Below are positions 26,208 to 35,809 of a stretch of DNA of 64,000 nt, in pieces. The position numbers and the translations under genes are program-made. The stretch's first letter is position 1. Each line of letters starts with the position of its first letter. The DNA lies in assembly GCF_032814565.1 (NCBI RefSeq), contig NZ_CP136521.1, positions 3,506,501 to 3,570,500 on the forward strand, given 5' to 3'. A model generated the notes under the pieces. It saw nothing but the letters and a program-made list of their open reading frames with translations. It had not been told where the DNA came from and made no database searches. Source of the DNA: Hwangdonia lutea. GTDB taxonomy: Bacteria; Bacteroidota; Bacteroidia; Flavobacteriales; Flavobacteriaceae.

Positions 26208-28630
26208 TTGGTAGTATTGCCCAATCTGTCACGCTCGTCTAATTCAATTTCTTTTTTATTGGTTCGTAGTCTGAAGTTTCCAAACTTATAATTGAATCCA
26301 AAAGTAATCAATCGGTTTTCCATTCTAGATTTAAAAAACACATCTTGATTCAAATACTTTGTTGTTTGAGTAAAGTTTTGGGTGTTAAAAATATCCGTAA
26401 CACCAATACTTACAGACGCTCTATTATTCCATAATGTTTTCCTCAAATTCACATCAAACCCCGATCTGGAACTAACGTGAGATGCACCATCTACAATAGG
26501 CGAAATGTGCAAATAGGAGATATCTGCAGTTAAACTATTGTCTTCTAAAAAAGAAAAGTAATTAATAATTTGGGCATATACAGACCATTTATCTACTGTT
26601 AATAATTCATTGGCACTTTCAAGTGCAAAAAACTTATTCTCATAATAAAATAAAGACGATAGTACATACAAATTCCAGCGTGGCAGCACTTTTGTATAGG
26701 TCGTAAAATCTAGACCATAAGAAATATTGCTGTCAATATTGGTGTTTATGTATTTTATGATATTGTTATTATTGTCTTGAAACCCTAGCTGATAAGTAGG
26801 ATTTTTTTCAAAAGTATAATACACTTCAAAAGTATATTTGTTTTTTAATACATAGCCTAAAGTAAATATATTATCAATCTGAGGTTTTAAAAACGGGTCT
26901 CCAGTGATATAAGCATTATCATTTAAAAAGTATTTAAAAGGATTTAGCTGGCTATATCTGGGTCTGTGAATGCGCTTGTTGTAATTAAAATATAACTCGT
27001 TGTTTTCGTCTAGTCTATTTAAAATATGAAACGAAGGGAACAACTTAACATAATTATTATCATTCTTTTGATTAGTGGATAATGATGCGCCTTCAATATT
27101 TGTAAACTCAACCCTAAGGCCAGATTTTAAACTCCATGCCTCCCAATCTTTCGAGTAACTGGTATAAGCCGCATAATTTAATTCATCGTATAAAAACGTA
27201 TCCGAATTTTGCAAGTCTTCAGTTTTTACGCCGTTTTCGAAAGTAAACTGATTTAATATGCTTTCTGAATTAATATTGGATATTTTTGCTCCGGCTTCAA
27301 AATGTGCAGAGGCGCTAATGGGCAACTCGTAATCAACTTGACCCGTGTTTAGTTTTATTTCTTGACTGGAATATGTTTGAAATTTATTGTTCCTAAAAGC
27401 CGTATTGTTATTTGGTAAAAAATAACCGGTATTCACATCTTGAAAATCTGAAAAATCATAATCGGTATAATGCAAACTCACAGAAAGCTTCTCTCCTGCT
27501 CTTTTAAATCTGTGAATATAATCTAAGTTAAAAGCAAAGTTGAAAGTTTCGCTTACTTTATTATTTGATGTATTAAACGTTGAATCTAATGCTTTGGAAA
27601 TGTTATAAACTTCGGTTATTGAATTTATGTTTGTTTTACTGACTTTTCTTGGCGCCATTAAAATGTTTGTTGAAAAACCTAAACTGTTATTTTCGTTAAA
27701 ATCGTAATCTAAATTGGCGTTTATATTTTGGTTCTCAGATTTTCGACGTCTTTTAAAATCGGTTTCCCAACTCGTGTTATCCGTAAAATTCAACCATTCG
27801 TTGTTATGTCTAAAATCCTTTCTCGGATTTATACTGTAATTAACATACGTATTTAGTTTTTTCGTTTTAAAAAAATGGTTGGTACCTATGGCATATTTTG
27901 GAAATTCCGAACCTTGTTTGTAATTCCCAAAAACACTGCCGTTATATCCGGCAATAATATTTTTACTGGTTTTAATATTAAGAACAGCGCCTCCTTCGGC
28001 CTCGTATTTTGCCGGTGGGTTTGTTATAACCTCGATAGATTTAACGTTGGTTGCCGAGGTGCCCTCTAATAGTTGTTGAATTTCACTTGATGATAAATGA
28101 ACTTTCCGGTCATTTATATAAACCGTAGGCGTGGTATTTTTAATTGTAATGCCGCCATCATGCACCAAAACACCCGGAGTGTGCTTTAAAACATCCAATA
28201 CATTGGTATTTGATAAGGTGGAATTTTCAACATCAAAAACTAAACGGTCAACCAGTCTTTTTACCGTGGGCCTTTTGGCAACAACGGTAACATCGTCGAG
28301 CGTTTCTAGGTTTTCCTTTAAAACAATGGTTTTTAATGCCGTGTCTTTATAAATATCAACAGATATCGAGTTTGTTAAATAGCCTAAAAAACTAACCTTA
28401 AACGTATAATTGCCAGCTTTTAAATTGCTAATAATAAATGTTCCGTTTTCATCGGTTGAAGTTCCTTTAACAATATCATTCAGTGTTTCTGAATTTTCAA
28501 TAACAACAACATTGGCATAGGCTATTGGAGTGTTTTTATCATCTTTAACAGATCCATTAACAGTAAAATCTTGGGAAAAACAGGAAATAGAAAAAATAAA
28601 TAAAAGAAAATGAGTAGGTTTGAAAATCAT
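26204..28630 (-). CDS. Outer-membrane beta-barrel / TonB-dependent receptor-like protein
   Basis: An 808-residue protein. The signal peptide (FLLFIFSISCFSQDF) is followed by a carboxypeptidase-regulatory-like domain (residues 22-105, VNGSVKDDKNTPIAYANVVVIE). A plug-like region has TPGVLVHDGGITIKNTTPTVYINDRKV and NPPAKYEAEGGAVLNIKTSK. A long beta barrel continues to the C-terminus. This is the Bacteroidetes 'outer membrane beta-barrel family' resembling TonB-dependent receptors. No SusD partner is adjacent, so it is not a polysaccharide-utilisation pair. The substrate is unknown. It stands alone on its strand. Confidence 0.88.
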   Translation of the reverse strand: MIFKPTHFLLFIFSISCFSQDFTVNGSVKDDKNTPIAYANVVVIENSETLNDIVKGTSTDENGTFIISNLKAGNYTFKVSFLGYLTNSISVDIYKDTALKTIVLKENLETLDDVTVVAKRPTVKRLVDRLVFDVENSTLSNTNVLDVLKHTPGVLVHDGGITIKNTTPTVYINDRKVHLSSSEIQQLLEGTSATNVKSIEVITNPPAKYEAEGGAVLNIKTSKNIIAGYNGSVFGNYKQGSEFPKYAIGTNHFFKTKKLNTYVNYSINPRKDFRHNNEWLNFTDNTSWETDFKRRRKSENQNINANLDYDFNENNSLGFSTNILMAPRKVSKTNINSITEVYNISKALDSTFNTSNNKVSETFNFAFNLDYIHRFKRAGEKLSVSLHYTDYDFSDFQDVNTGYFLPNNNTAFRNNKFQTYSSQEIKLNTGQVDYELPISASAHFEAGAKISNINSESILNQFTFENGVKTEDLQNSDTFLYDELNYAAYTSYSKDWEAWSLKSGLRVEFTNIEGASLSTNQKNDNNYVKLFPSFHILNRLDENNELYFNYNKRIHRPRYSQLNPFKYFLNDNAYITGDPFLKPQIDNIFTLGYVLKNKYTFEVYYTFEKNPTYQLGFQDNNNNIIKYINTNIDSNISYGLDFTTYTKVLPRWNLYVLSSLFYYENKFFALESANELLTVDKWSVYAQIINYFSFLEDNSLTADISYLHISPIVDGASHVSSRSGFDVNLRKTLWNNRASVSIGVTDIFNTQNFTQTTKYLNQDVFFKSRMENRLITFGFNYKFGNFRLRTNKKEIELDERDRLGNTTN

Positions 28631-28795
28631 AAGCTATTTAAAACACAAACATAAAATAATTATACTAAAAAGTAATGGGGAAAATCCACAATAATTTCAA
28701 TTTTTTTTCTTACAAAAATTATAAAATAAAATTCCTTCCGGTGTAAAGCAATCAGAAATTATTTGTAATTTCATTTTTATTTAACAAACCAAACC

Positions 28796-29995
28796 ATGTC
28801 AAAATACTTGTCACCTTTTACGAAGCAACAACTTTTACCTCAAGAGGAAATGCTAGAAATAGAAAAACGAAAAGGCAAACTTTTTATTGGAATTCCAAAA
28901 GAAACAGCATATCAGGAAAAAAGAGTATGCCTAACACCAGATGCCGTTTCTGCACTTGTTTACAACGGGCATCAGGTTTTAATGGAATCTGGAGCTGGTG
29001 AAGGTGCCAGTTTTAGTGATAAGGATTATAGCGAAGCCGGTGCGGAAATCACAAAAGATACGGCCAAGGTTTTTTCGTGTCCTATGATTTTAAAGGTGGA
29101 ACCACCAAGCTTGGAACAAATAAAATTAATAAACCCACAAACCATATTAATATCTGCTTTACAGCTTAAAACACAGGAAAAAACATACTTTGAAGCCTTG
29201 GCATCAAAACGGATAACCGCCTTGGCTTTTGAGTTTATTCGAGATGCAGATGGCACTTATCCTGCCGTTAGGTCTTTAAGTGAAATTGCTGGTACGGCAT
29301 CTACCTTAATTGCTGCCGAATTACTATCTAATAGTACAGATGGCAATGGCTTGATGTTTGGTAATATAAGCGGTGTTCCACCCGTTGAAGTGGTTATTCT
29401 CGGTGCCGGAACTGTGGGCGAATTTGCCGCGAGAAGCGCGATTGGTTTGGGCGCCAATGTAAAGATATTCGATAATTCCATTACAAAATTAAGGAGTATT
29501 CAAACCAATCTTGGTCGTCCGCTTTTTACTTCAACATTACAACCAAAAAATTTAACTAAAGCCTTAAAACGCTGCGATGTTGCAATTGGCGCTGTACGCG
29601 GAAAAAACCGATCACCTATTTTAGTTACCGAAGCCATGGTGCAGCACATGAAAAAAGGCGCAGTAATCATTGATGTTAGCATAGATATGGGCGGTTGCTT
29701 TGAAACTAGCGAGGTTACCACACACAAAAAACCAACATTTATTAAACATAATGTGGTACACTATTGTGTGCCAAATATCCCTGCAAAATACTCACGCACC
29801 GCTTCCGTTTCCATAAGTAATATTTTTACACCCTATTTGCTAAAAATAGCCGAAGAGGGCGGTATTGAAAATTCTCTAAGATTTGATAGAGGTTTGAAAA
29901 ATGGATTGTATTTTTACCACGGAATTTTAACCAGCAAACCTGTTGGCGAATGGTTCGATTTAAAGTACAGCGATATTAATTTGCTCATATTTTAG
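28796..29995 (+). CDS. ald: Alanine dehydrogenase
   Basis: A 399-residue member of the AlaDH/PNT family. The N-terminal domain has FIGIPKETAYQEKRVCLTPDAV, including the substrate-site Arg and Lys region, and VLMESGAGEGASFSD. The NAD-binding Rossmann motif is VVILGAGTVGEFAARSA near residue 200. AVRGKNRSPILV and DVSIDMGGCFETS then match AlaDH. It interconverts L-alanine and pyruvate with NAD. The protein is somewhat longer than the ~370-residue Bacillus enzyme, with additional residues at both ends. It is followed by a small anchored protein 36 bases downstream. Confidence 0.92.
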   Translation: MSKYLSPFTKQQLLPQEEMLEIEKRKGKLFIGIPKETAYQEKRVCLTPDAVSALVYNGHQVLMESGAGEGASFSDKDYSEAGAEITKDTAKVFSCPMILKVEPPSLEQIKLINPQTILISALQLKTQEKTYFEALASKRITALAFEFIRDADGTYPAVRSLSEIAGTASTLIAAELLSNSTDGNGLMFGNISGVPPVEVVILGAGTVGEFAARSAIGLGANVKIFDNSITKLRSIQTNLGRPLFTSTLQPKNLTKALKRCDVAIGAVRGKNRSPILVTEAMVQHMKKGAVIIDVSIDMGGCFETSEVTTHKKPTFIKHNVVHYCVPNIPAKYSRTASVSISNIFTPYLLKIAEEGGIENSLRFDRGLKNGLYFYHGILTSKPVGEWFDLKYSDINLLIF

Positions 29996-30031
29996 AACTA
30001 ACTTTCCTTATTAAATATTATTTTTTGGTAT

Positions 30032-30382
30032 ATGAAATTAATACAGCGTATTGGTTACTATTTGGGAGGTTTCTCGATAGGGTTAATTATTTTGGCTTTT
30101 TTTTTAAACGGTAAAAAAGTGTCTTGCGATTATGGGCCAGATGCCAGGGTTTTAAAGAATATCAATTCTAAAGTTATAAAATATAGTGATGCTACTATTG
30201 CTGATAGCACTGCCATACGGCATGTTTTACAAAAAGGCGATATTGATTTTTCTAAAAGTGAATCGCGGCAAAAACCCTGCAGTATTTATGTGATTGAAGG
30301 CGATTATAACGACAAAGAAGTTGTGCTAACTGTTGAGAATTGCGATAGTATTGCCACCATAACTAAGGTAAAAACCAAATGA
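30032..30382 (+). CDS. DUF4258-type membrane-anchored protein (116 aa)
   Basis: A 116-residue protein with one N-terminal transmembrane helix (residues 10-26, YYLGGFSIGLIILAFF). The exported domain contains CDYGPDARVLKNINSKVIKYSD and a C-terminal DKEVVLTVENCDSIATITKV strand pair. This resembles the DUF4258 proteins of Flavobacteria, whose role is unknown. Three Cys residues remain in the soluble part. Its stop overlaps the start of the sugar transferase gene (ATGA), so the two are likely coupled. Confidence 0.75.
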   Translation: MKLIQRIGYYLGGFSIGLIILAFFLNGKKVSCDYGPDARVLKNINSKVIKYSDATIADSTAIRHVLQKGDIDFSKSESRQKPCSIYVIEGDYNDKEVVLTVENCDSIATITKVKTK

Positions 30383-30972
30383 TAAAACGCATTTTCGATT
30401 TGGTTTTTTCTTTTATAGGATTACTACTCCTCGCTCCTATTTTAATATTAATTTCTATTTTAATTAAATTAGATTCCAAAGGTCCTGTTTTGTTTATTCA
30501 AAATCGGGTTGGTAAAAACAATGTCGATTTTAACATATTTAAGTTTAGAACAATGCATGCTAAATCTGAAAAAAAGGGTTTGCTGACCTTAGGCAACCAT
30601 GATTCACGTGTAACCAAAATCGGCTATTTTTTAAGACGATATAAAATTGATGAATTCCCTCAACTTATAAACATTTTAAAAGGCGACATGAGCTTTGTTG
30701 GTCCAAGACCGGAATTGCGATACTATGTAAATTTTTATAACGAGGACGATATGAAGATTTTTAAAGTGAGACCCGGCATTACAGGATTGGCATCGTTAAA
30801 ATACCGAAACGAAGTCGAGCTTTTAAAAGCCGCGGAAAACCCCGAGGAATTTTTCATTAAAACCATAATTCCAGACAAACTACGGTTCAATAAAATGTAC
30901 ATTGAAAAACGCAATTTCTTCTTTGACTTAAAACTTATTTTCTTGACTGTGATTAAAGTGATTACAAAATAG
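30379..30972 (+). CDS. Undecaprenyl-phosphate phosphosugar transferase (small PglC/WcaJ-core type)
   Basis: A 197-residue monotopic phosphoglycosyl transferase. The N-terminal re-entrant membrane helix (KRIFDLVFSFIGLLLLAPILI) is followed by GPVLFIQNRVGKNNVDFNIFKFRTM, then KIDEFPQLINILKGDMSFVGPRPE with the catalytic Asp-Glu pair, and RPGITGLASLKYRNE. The family transfers a sugar-1-phosphate to the lipid carrier to start glycan synthesis. It is followed by a dehydratase gene, giving a mini-pair separate from the main cluster. A second enzyme of this family lies at 62429-63061. Confidence 0.92.
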   Translation: MIKRIFDLVFSFIGLLLLAPILILISILIKLDSKGPVLFIQNRVGKNNVDFNIFKFRTMHAKSEKKGLLTLGNHDSRVTKIGYFLRRYKIDEFPQLINILKGDMSFVGPRPELRYYVNFYNEDDMKIFKVRPGITGLASLKYRNEVELLKAAENPEEFFIKTIIPDKLRFNKMYIEKRNFFFDLKLIFLTVIKVITK

Positions 30973-31070
30973 AATGCTTTTAATCGCTATTTGCTTCAAA
31001 AGCTAAATATTCATACTTTGCAGCTATAAAATTTCTATAAAAGCCTACGTTTCACTGAAGTTAATAGCCC

Positions 31071-32129
31071 ATGGATGCATCAGTCTCTAATCATATTCAA
31101 CAATTAATTAACGATTCCGGTTTACTTCATTCAAACACAAATTCTAAAAAACAATATCGCAGTTTAGACTTTTCAAACGACACTATTTTAATAACCGGGG
31201 CAGCAGGTTCCATTGGCAGCGAACTTACAAAGCAACTCGTGCATTCGCGTTACAAAAAACTTATTTTGGTTGATATTGCTGAATCGCCGTTGTACGAACT
31301 TCAACAAGAATTAGAATGCAAAACAGAAGATGTAGAATTTATAATATTAAACATTACTGATAAGGCGTCTTTGAAATTTATTTTTGAATCCCATCAACCA
31401 ACAATTGTTTTTCATACGGCGGCGTACAAACACGTGCCCTTAATGGAATCTATTCCGTATGAAGCCGTAAAGCTCAATATTATGGGCACAAAGTTACTGG
31501 CAGATTTATCCATTTTGTATGCGGTTAAAAAATTCATTTTTATTTCTACCGATAAAGCCGTTAATCCCATTAGTGTCATGGGCATGACAAAACGCATTGC
31601 GGAGCGCTACTTATTGCAATTACACAACCAAAGTCAAACTAAATTCATCATTACGCGATTTGGAAATATATTTGGTTCAAGCGGATCGGTGGTGCCACTG
31701 TTTTTAAATCAAATTCATTCCGGGAAACCGCTAACTGTAACCAATAAAGATGTTTCCCGCTATTTTATTTGTAAACACAAGGCCTGTAATTTGATTTTGG
31801 AAATAGCAGCTTTTGAAGCTTCTAATCCTTCGGTTTATACTTTTAATATGGGAACACCCATTAAAATAATGGATTTAGCCAAAACCTTAACGACGTTTTA
31901 TAATGAGGACATCGCTATTAAAATGACGAAAATTAGACCTGGGGAAAAATTACATGAGAACATAGTTTCAAAAAACGAATCATTAATACCAACATCCCAT
32001 AAAGATATAATGCATGTAAAAATCAATAAAGAAGATGCTTTAAAACCTATGAATATTGATGAATTGTTTAAACTTTCGCCTTCTAATTCCATTTCAGAAA
32101 TTAAATCAACGCTTAAAAAGTATATATAA
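31071..32129 (+). CDS. Soluble CapD/PglF-type nucleotide-sugar 4,6-dehydratase
   Basis: A 352-residue extended SDR equivalent to the C-terminal catalytic half of membrane PglF/WbpM proteins. The NAD motif TGAAGSIGSELTKQL is near residue 43. Further blocks are FHTAAYKHVPLMES, FISTDKAVNPISVMGMTKR (catalytic TDK and Met-x3-Lys variant) and TRFGNIFGSSGSVVPLF. The family usually removes water from UDP-GlcNAc to give a 4-keto-6-deoxy sugar. It has no membrane helices. It sits 98 bases after the sugar transferase and may supply its substrate. Confidence 0.9.
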   Translation: MDASVSNHIQQLINDSGLLHSNTNSKKQYRSLDFSNDTILITGAAGSIGSELTKQLVHSRYKKLILVDIAESPLYELQQELECKTEDVEFIILNITDKASLKFIFESHQPTIVFHTAAYKHVPLMESIPYEAVKLNIMGTKLLADLSILYAVKKFIFISTDKAVNPISVMGMTKRIAERYLLQLHNQSQTKFIITRFGNIFGSSGSVVPLFLNQIHSGKPLTVTNKDVSRYFICKHKACNLILEIAAFEASNPSVYTFNMGTPIKIMDLAKTLTTFYNEDIAIKMTKIRPGEKLHENIVSKNESLIPTSHKDIMHVKINKEDALKPMNIDELFKLSPSNSISEIKSTLKKYI

Positions 32130-32135
32130 ACCCGT

Positions 32136-32306
32136 TGTGCATTTTGAATGAAAATAATTTCAATATGTCAGTTCGAGTGATTTTGAGGCACGAAAAATTG
32201 TATCGAGAACCCATTTATGGTTCAAAAATTCTTATTTTCGATACAAATTTCACTCATTTCAATCGTAAAATTCACTCGAATTGACAGAATTCTGCCAAAA
32301 TGCACA
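32136..32306. repeat. MITE-like imperfect inverted repeat, about 171 bp
   Basis: TGTGCATTTTG (32136-32146) is mirrored by CAAAATGCACA (32296-32306). Further in, TGTCAGTTCGAGTGA is mirrored by TCACTCGAATTGACA, and TTGTATCGA by TCGATACAA. The whole block can fold into a long imperfect hairpin and has no ORF. It fills the convergent gap between the dehydratase and proline dehydrogenase genes. Confidence 0.75.
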
Positions 32307-32319
32307 GGAGGTTATATAA

Positions 32320-33498
32320 TTATTTTTGTTTTCTGCGCTTCTTTTCTTTGGCCAATAAATTAAGTTCCCTACTGGTTTGTCCGGCAACCGATGTGTTTTC
32401 CTCGGCGCGCCTAATCAAATAAGGCATCACATCCCTAACAGGGCCAAAAGGCATATATTTTGCTACGTTATAACCCCTGTCTGCCAAATTATAACTAATA
32501 TGATCGCTCATCCCGTACAGCTGTCCAAACCACACACGCGAATCGTTATTTTCCAAACCGTGCTCTTGCATAAGCTGCATTAGTAAATACGAACTCTCCT
32601 CGTTGTGCGTTCCAGAAAATAGTGATATATCGTTTAGGTTATCTAAAACATATCTGAGGCCGGCATCAAAATTAATATCTGTGGCTTGTTTGTTTTCACA
32701 AATAGGTGTTGGATAGCCTTTTTCTAGAGCCCGTTCATTTTCCTTTTCCATATAAGCGCCACGTACTAATTTATAACCCAAAAAGAATCCTTCTTTCTTA
32801 GCTAAGGCATGTTGCTTTTTTAAAAAGTCTAATCTATCGTGTCGGTACATTTGTAAGGTATTAAAAACAATAGGCTTTTCGGTATTGTATTTCCGCATCA
32901 TGTCGGTAATCAAATCATCAGCCGCATCTTGCATCCAACTTTCTTCGGCATCAATTAAAATGGCAATATCATTTTCCTTCGATTTTTTGCAAACGGCATC
33001 GTATCTGTTTACTACCCTATCCCATTCTTCCTGCTCCAAATCGGTTAAAGTTTCACCTTTGCTTATCTTTTCGTATAAATAAAACCGACCAAAACCAGTG
33101 GGCTTAAATACCGCAATTGGAATAGCATCAATTTCTTTTGCGAAATCTATAATTTTAAGAACCACTTTCAATGCCGCATCAAATTGGGTTACATTTTCTT
33201 TGCCTTCAACCGAGTAATCTAAAACAGAACTCACGCCTTTTTCATACATTCTTTCTATAACGGGCAAGCAATCATCTTCATTTACGCCACCACAAAAATG
33301 GTCGAATACAGTAGAGCGAATTAGCCCTTCAATCGGTAAATGAGCCTTTATGGCAAAATTGGTTGCCGCGGTTCCTATTTTTACCAAGGGTTCTATAGAA
33401 ATCATTTTAAACAAAAAATAAGCGCGCTCCAATTCTGAGTCGCTTTTTAGCGCGAATGCTATTTCGGTATTTTCAAAAATAGGGTCAACTTTTTGCAT
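32320..33498 (-). CDS. Proline dehydrogenase
   Basis: A 392-residue monofunctional FAD-dependent proline dehydrogenase, a (beta/alpha)8 barrel. VFKPTGFGR, LIDAEESWMQDAADDL, VFNTLQMYRHDRLDFL, GYKLVRGAYMEKENERA and the C-terminal RRAEENTSVAGQTSREL (the family RRxxEN motif) are all present. It oxidises proline to pyrroline-5-carboxylate at the membrane. No P5C dehydrogenase is adjacent. It is transcribed away from aroB. The gene separates two groups of polysaccharide genes but has no visible link to them. Confidence 0.95.
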   Translation of the reverse strand: MQKVDPIFENTEIAFALKSDSELERAYFLFKMISIEPLVKIGTAATNFAIKAHLPIEGLIRSTVFDHFCGGVNEDDCLPVIERMYEKGVSSVLDYSVEGKENVTQFDAALKVVLKIIDFAKEIDAIPIAVFKPTGFGRFYLYEKISKGETLTDLEQEEWDRVVNRYDAVCKKSKENDIAILIDAEESWMQDAADDLITDMMRKYNTEKPIVFNTLQMYRHDRLDFLKKQHALAKKEGFFLGYKLVRGAYMEKENERALEKGYPTPICENKQATDINFDAGLRYVLDNLNDISLFSGTHNEESSYLLMQLMQEHGLENNDSRVWFGQLYGMSDHISYNLADRGYNVAKYMPFGPVRDVMPYLIRRAEENTSVAGQTSRELNLLAKEKKRRKQK

Positions 33499-33516
33499 TA
33501 TCTATAAAATTTTGCA

Positions 33517-33524
33517 CAAATATA
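33517..33524 (-). promoter_or_regulatory. -7 box of proline dehydrogenase promoter
   Basis: TATATTTG on the minus strand, exact TAnnTTTG, 18 bases upstream of the ATG at 33498. No TTG element was found at the usual distance. Confidence 0.45.
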
Positions 33525-33595
33525 ATTAAGTGTTCGTTATCATTTTATATAAAAACTCCTTAATTTCACTGCTTTATTTAACCGTATTATTTTTT

Positions 33596-34663
33596 ATGAA
33601 ATCGATTACCGCAAATGATTCAATAATTCATTTCAATGAAGCTTGTTATACTTCACTGAATGAGCATCTTAAATTAAATAACTTTTCTATAATTTTTATT
33701 TTAGTAGATGAGAATACACACGCCTATTGCTTGCCACGTTTTTTGGCAAAATTAGAAACCGATGCCGTCATTGAAATTATTGAAATTGAATCTGGCGAAG
33801 AACACAAAACTATAGATACCTGCACTGGCGTATGGAATACGCTTTCTGATTTAAATGCCGATAGAAAAAGCCTGCTTATAAATATTGGTGGTGGTGTTAT
33901 TACAGATTTAGGCGGTTTTGTGGCATCAACTTTTAAGAGAGGGATTGCCTATGTTAATGTACCAACTTCTTTATTATCGATGGTTGATGCCTCTGTTGGC
34001 GGTAAAACCGGTGTAGATTTAGGACATTTAAAAAACCAAATTGGGGTTATTAGCACTCCCGATTTAGTGCTTATTGATACCGAATATTTACAGACATTGC
34101 CACAAAATCAAATGCGCTCTGGTTTAGCCGAAATGCTAAAGCACGGGTTGATTAGCAACAAAAGCTATTGGAATAAATTTGAAGATTTATCGAAGTTGTC
34201 CGCTGATAATTTAGATGAGTTGATTTACGAATCGGTAATCATTAAAAAAAATGTAGTTGAAGCAGATCCTTTTGAAGATGGCCTCAGAAAAACATTAAAT
34301 TTTGGCCACACATTGGGTCACGCAATAGAATCTTATTTTTTAAGCAATCCTAATAAAAAGGAACTTTTACACGGCGAAGCCATTATTGTTGGAATGATTT
34401 TAGCAAGCTATATTTCCACCGAATTAGTTGGTTTCCCGAGGCAAACTACCGCGGACATCAAAACCTTGTTTTTAAGTTATTACGACAAAGTAGACATTGA
34501 TAAAAGCGAATATCACAGTATTATAGATCTTTTAAAATACGACAAGAAAAACAATCACGGCAACATAAACTTTGTGTTGCTTGAAAAAATTGGCGTACCT
34601 AAAATTGATTGTTTGGTGGATGATGCCATTATAATTGATGCTTTTGAATATTATGCGAGCTAA
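33596..34663 (+). CDS. aroB: 3-dehydroquinate synthase
   Basis: A 355-residue enzyme converting DAHP to 3-dehydroquinate, the second shikimate step, with NAD and a divalent metal. Signature blocks are ESGEEHKTIDTC, NIGGGVITDLGGFVASTFKRGI, VPTSLLSMVDASVGGKTGVD, GLAEMLKHGLI and LNFGHTLGHAIES (metal-binding His), then LLHGEAIIVGM. I choose ATG 33596 (MKSITANDSIIHF). A frame open from 33530 would add 22 hydrophobic residues not seen in the family. Confidence 0.95.
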   Translation: MKSITANDSIIHFNEACYTSLNEHLKLNNFSIIFILVDENTHAYCLPRFLAKLETDAVIEIIEIESGEEHKTIDTCTGVWNTLSDLNADRKSLLINIGGGVITDLGGFVASTFKRGIAYVNVPTSLLSMVDASVGGKTGVDLGHLKNQIGVISTPDLVLIDTEYLQTLPQNQMRSGLAEMLKHGLISNKSYWNKFEDLSKLSADNLDELIYESVIIKKNVVEADPFEDGLRKTLNFGHTLGHAIESYFLSNPNKKELLHGEAIIVGMILASYISTELVGFPRQTTADIKTLFLSYYDKVDIDKSEYHSIIDLLKYDKKNNHGNINFVLLEKIGVPKIDCLVDDAIIIDAFEYYAS

Positions 34664-34728
34664 ATTTATTTTTTTGTAATTTTATAACAATCGCAAAGAC
34701 ATGTAATTATCAACCAAAATTTTTAATC

Positions 34729-35028
34729 ATGAAAAGGATTATAGTTGATTATAAAAAACTAACTCCGGAAGTTTTAAATCTTTTGACTGAAAAATTTCCA
34801 GATGGCTACGGAGATGACGACATTATTACTTTTGAAAACCACAGAAACGAAATAATTGAAGCCATTGAAGTTAAAACACCAGACGCCATTTATTTGGTTA
34901 AAGTAAGTAGCAAGTTACATTACACGATGACTAATTTTGATAACGACAATATTGAGGTAGACGATTTAGGCAATGTTGTAGTTGATGATGCTATTGAACC
35001 CACAATCTTTGAAGACGAAGAAGAGTAA
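34729..35028 (+). CDS. Small acidic cytoplasmic protein (99 aa), unknown function
   Basis: A 99-residue soluble protein starting MKRIIVDYKKLTPEVLNLLTEKFPDGYGDDDII. It ends in a strongly acidic tail (VVVDDAIEPTIFEDEEE). It has no signal peptide or membrane helix. The pattern looks like a conserved Bacteroidetes hypothetical. Position between aroB and the CpsB phosphatase, with 65- and 34-base gaps, makes co-transcription with either possible. Confidence 0.75.
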   Translation: MKRIIVDYKKLTPEVLNLLTEKFPDGYGDDDIITFENHRNEIIEAIEVKTPDAIYLVKVSSKLHYTMTNFDNDNIEVDDLGNVVVDDAIEPTIFEDEEE

Positions 35029-35062
35029 GCCCTGTTTTCCTTTAAAACACACCTACTAATTC

Positions 35063-35809
35063 ATGTTCCATTTTTTTTCTAAAAAAGTATTCCTTAAAGA
35101 TTTATTAGAAGGTTTTGTTGATATACATTCCCATATTTTACCGGGCATTGACGATGGCGCAAAAAACACATCGGAATCCATTGATTTGATTAAAGGTTTA
35201 CAAGCACTAGGCGTTAAACAATTTATGCCCACACCACATGTAATGCAGGATTTTTATCCAAATACCGATGAAACCATTGGCAATGCTTATCAAAAATTAT
35301 TAGGCGCTTTGGATTCTAAAATGTTGTCTGAAATAACCATCAATCCTGCTGCAGAATACATGTTGGATGATAATTTTCAAAAACAATTAGAAACGCAGGA
35401 ATTATTTACGCTTAAAGGGAATTATTTGTTAATTGAGATGTCTTATTTTCAGCCACCGATTAATTTGGAGGAAATCATTTCTAAAATTAAAAGTAAAGGT
35501 TACTTACCTATACTGGCACATCCAGAGCGTTATCCGTTTTATCACAATACTAAAGGGTATTATTTAAAATTGAAACAATTGGGATGTTTTTTTCAGCTTA
35601 ACCTATTATCACTAAGCGAGCATTACGGCAAGAATGTTGAGAAAACAGCACATTATTTAATTGAAGAACAATTGATAGATTTTGTGGCGACCGACACACA
35701 TCATGCTGATCACATAGAAAAGCTTTCTAACTTAACCCTTCATGAGGATTTAGCTAAAAAGCTTGCTAATGTTATTAAAAATACTTGTAGTACGTTTTCA
35801 GTTATTTAA
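35063..35809 (+). CDS. CpsB/CapC-type tyrosine-protein phosphatase (PHP fold)
   Basis: A 248-residue PHP-family metal phosphatase. DIHSHILPGIDDGAKNTSES near residue 20 supplies the first metal ligands and the DDG motif. FMPTPHVM, NPAAEYMLDD, LAHPERYPFY and FVATDTHHADH supply the others. In capsule systems CpsB removes phosphates from the tyrosine-rich tail of the Wzc kinase. The wzc gene lies immediately next to it on the opposite strand, and the two stop codons overlap by four bases. Confidence 0.93.
   Translation: MFHFFSKKVFLKDLLEGFVDIHSHILPGIDDGAKNTSESIDLIKGLQALGVKQFMPTPHVMQDFYPNTDETIGNAYQKLLGALDSKMLSEITINPAAEYMLDDNFQKQLETQELFTLKGNYLLIEMSYFQPPINLEEIISKIKSKGYLPILAHPERYPFYHNTKGYYLKLKQLGCFFQLNLLSLSEHYGKNVEKTAHYLIEEQLIDFVATDTHHADHIEKLSNLTLHEDLAKKLANVIKNTCSTFSVI

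Noticed and set aside
33530-33595. Longer aroB start adding 22 residues
   Set aside because: The added residues are hydrophobic and not part of the enzyme; ATG 33596 matches the usual N-terminus.
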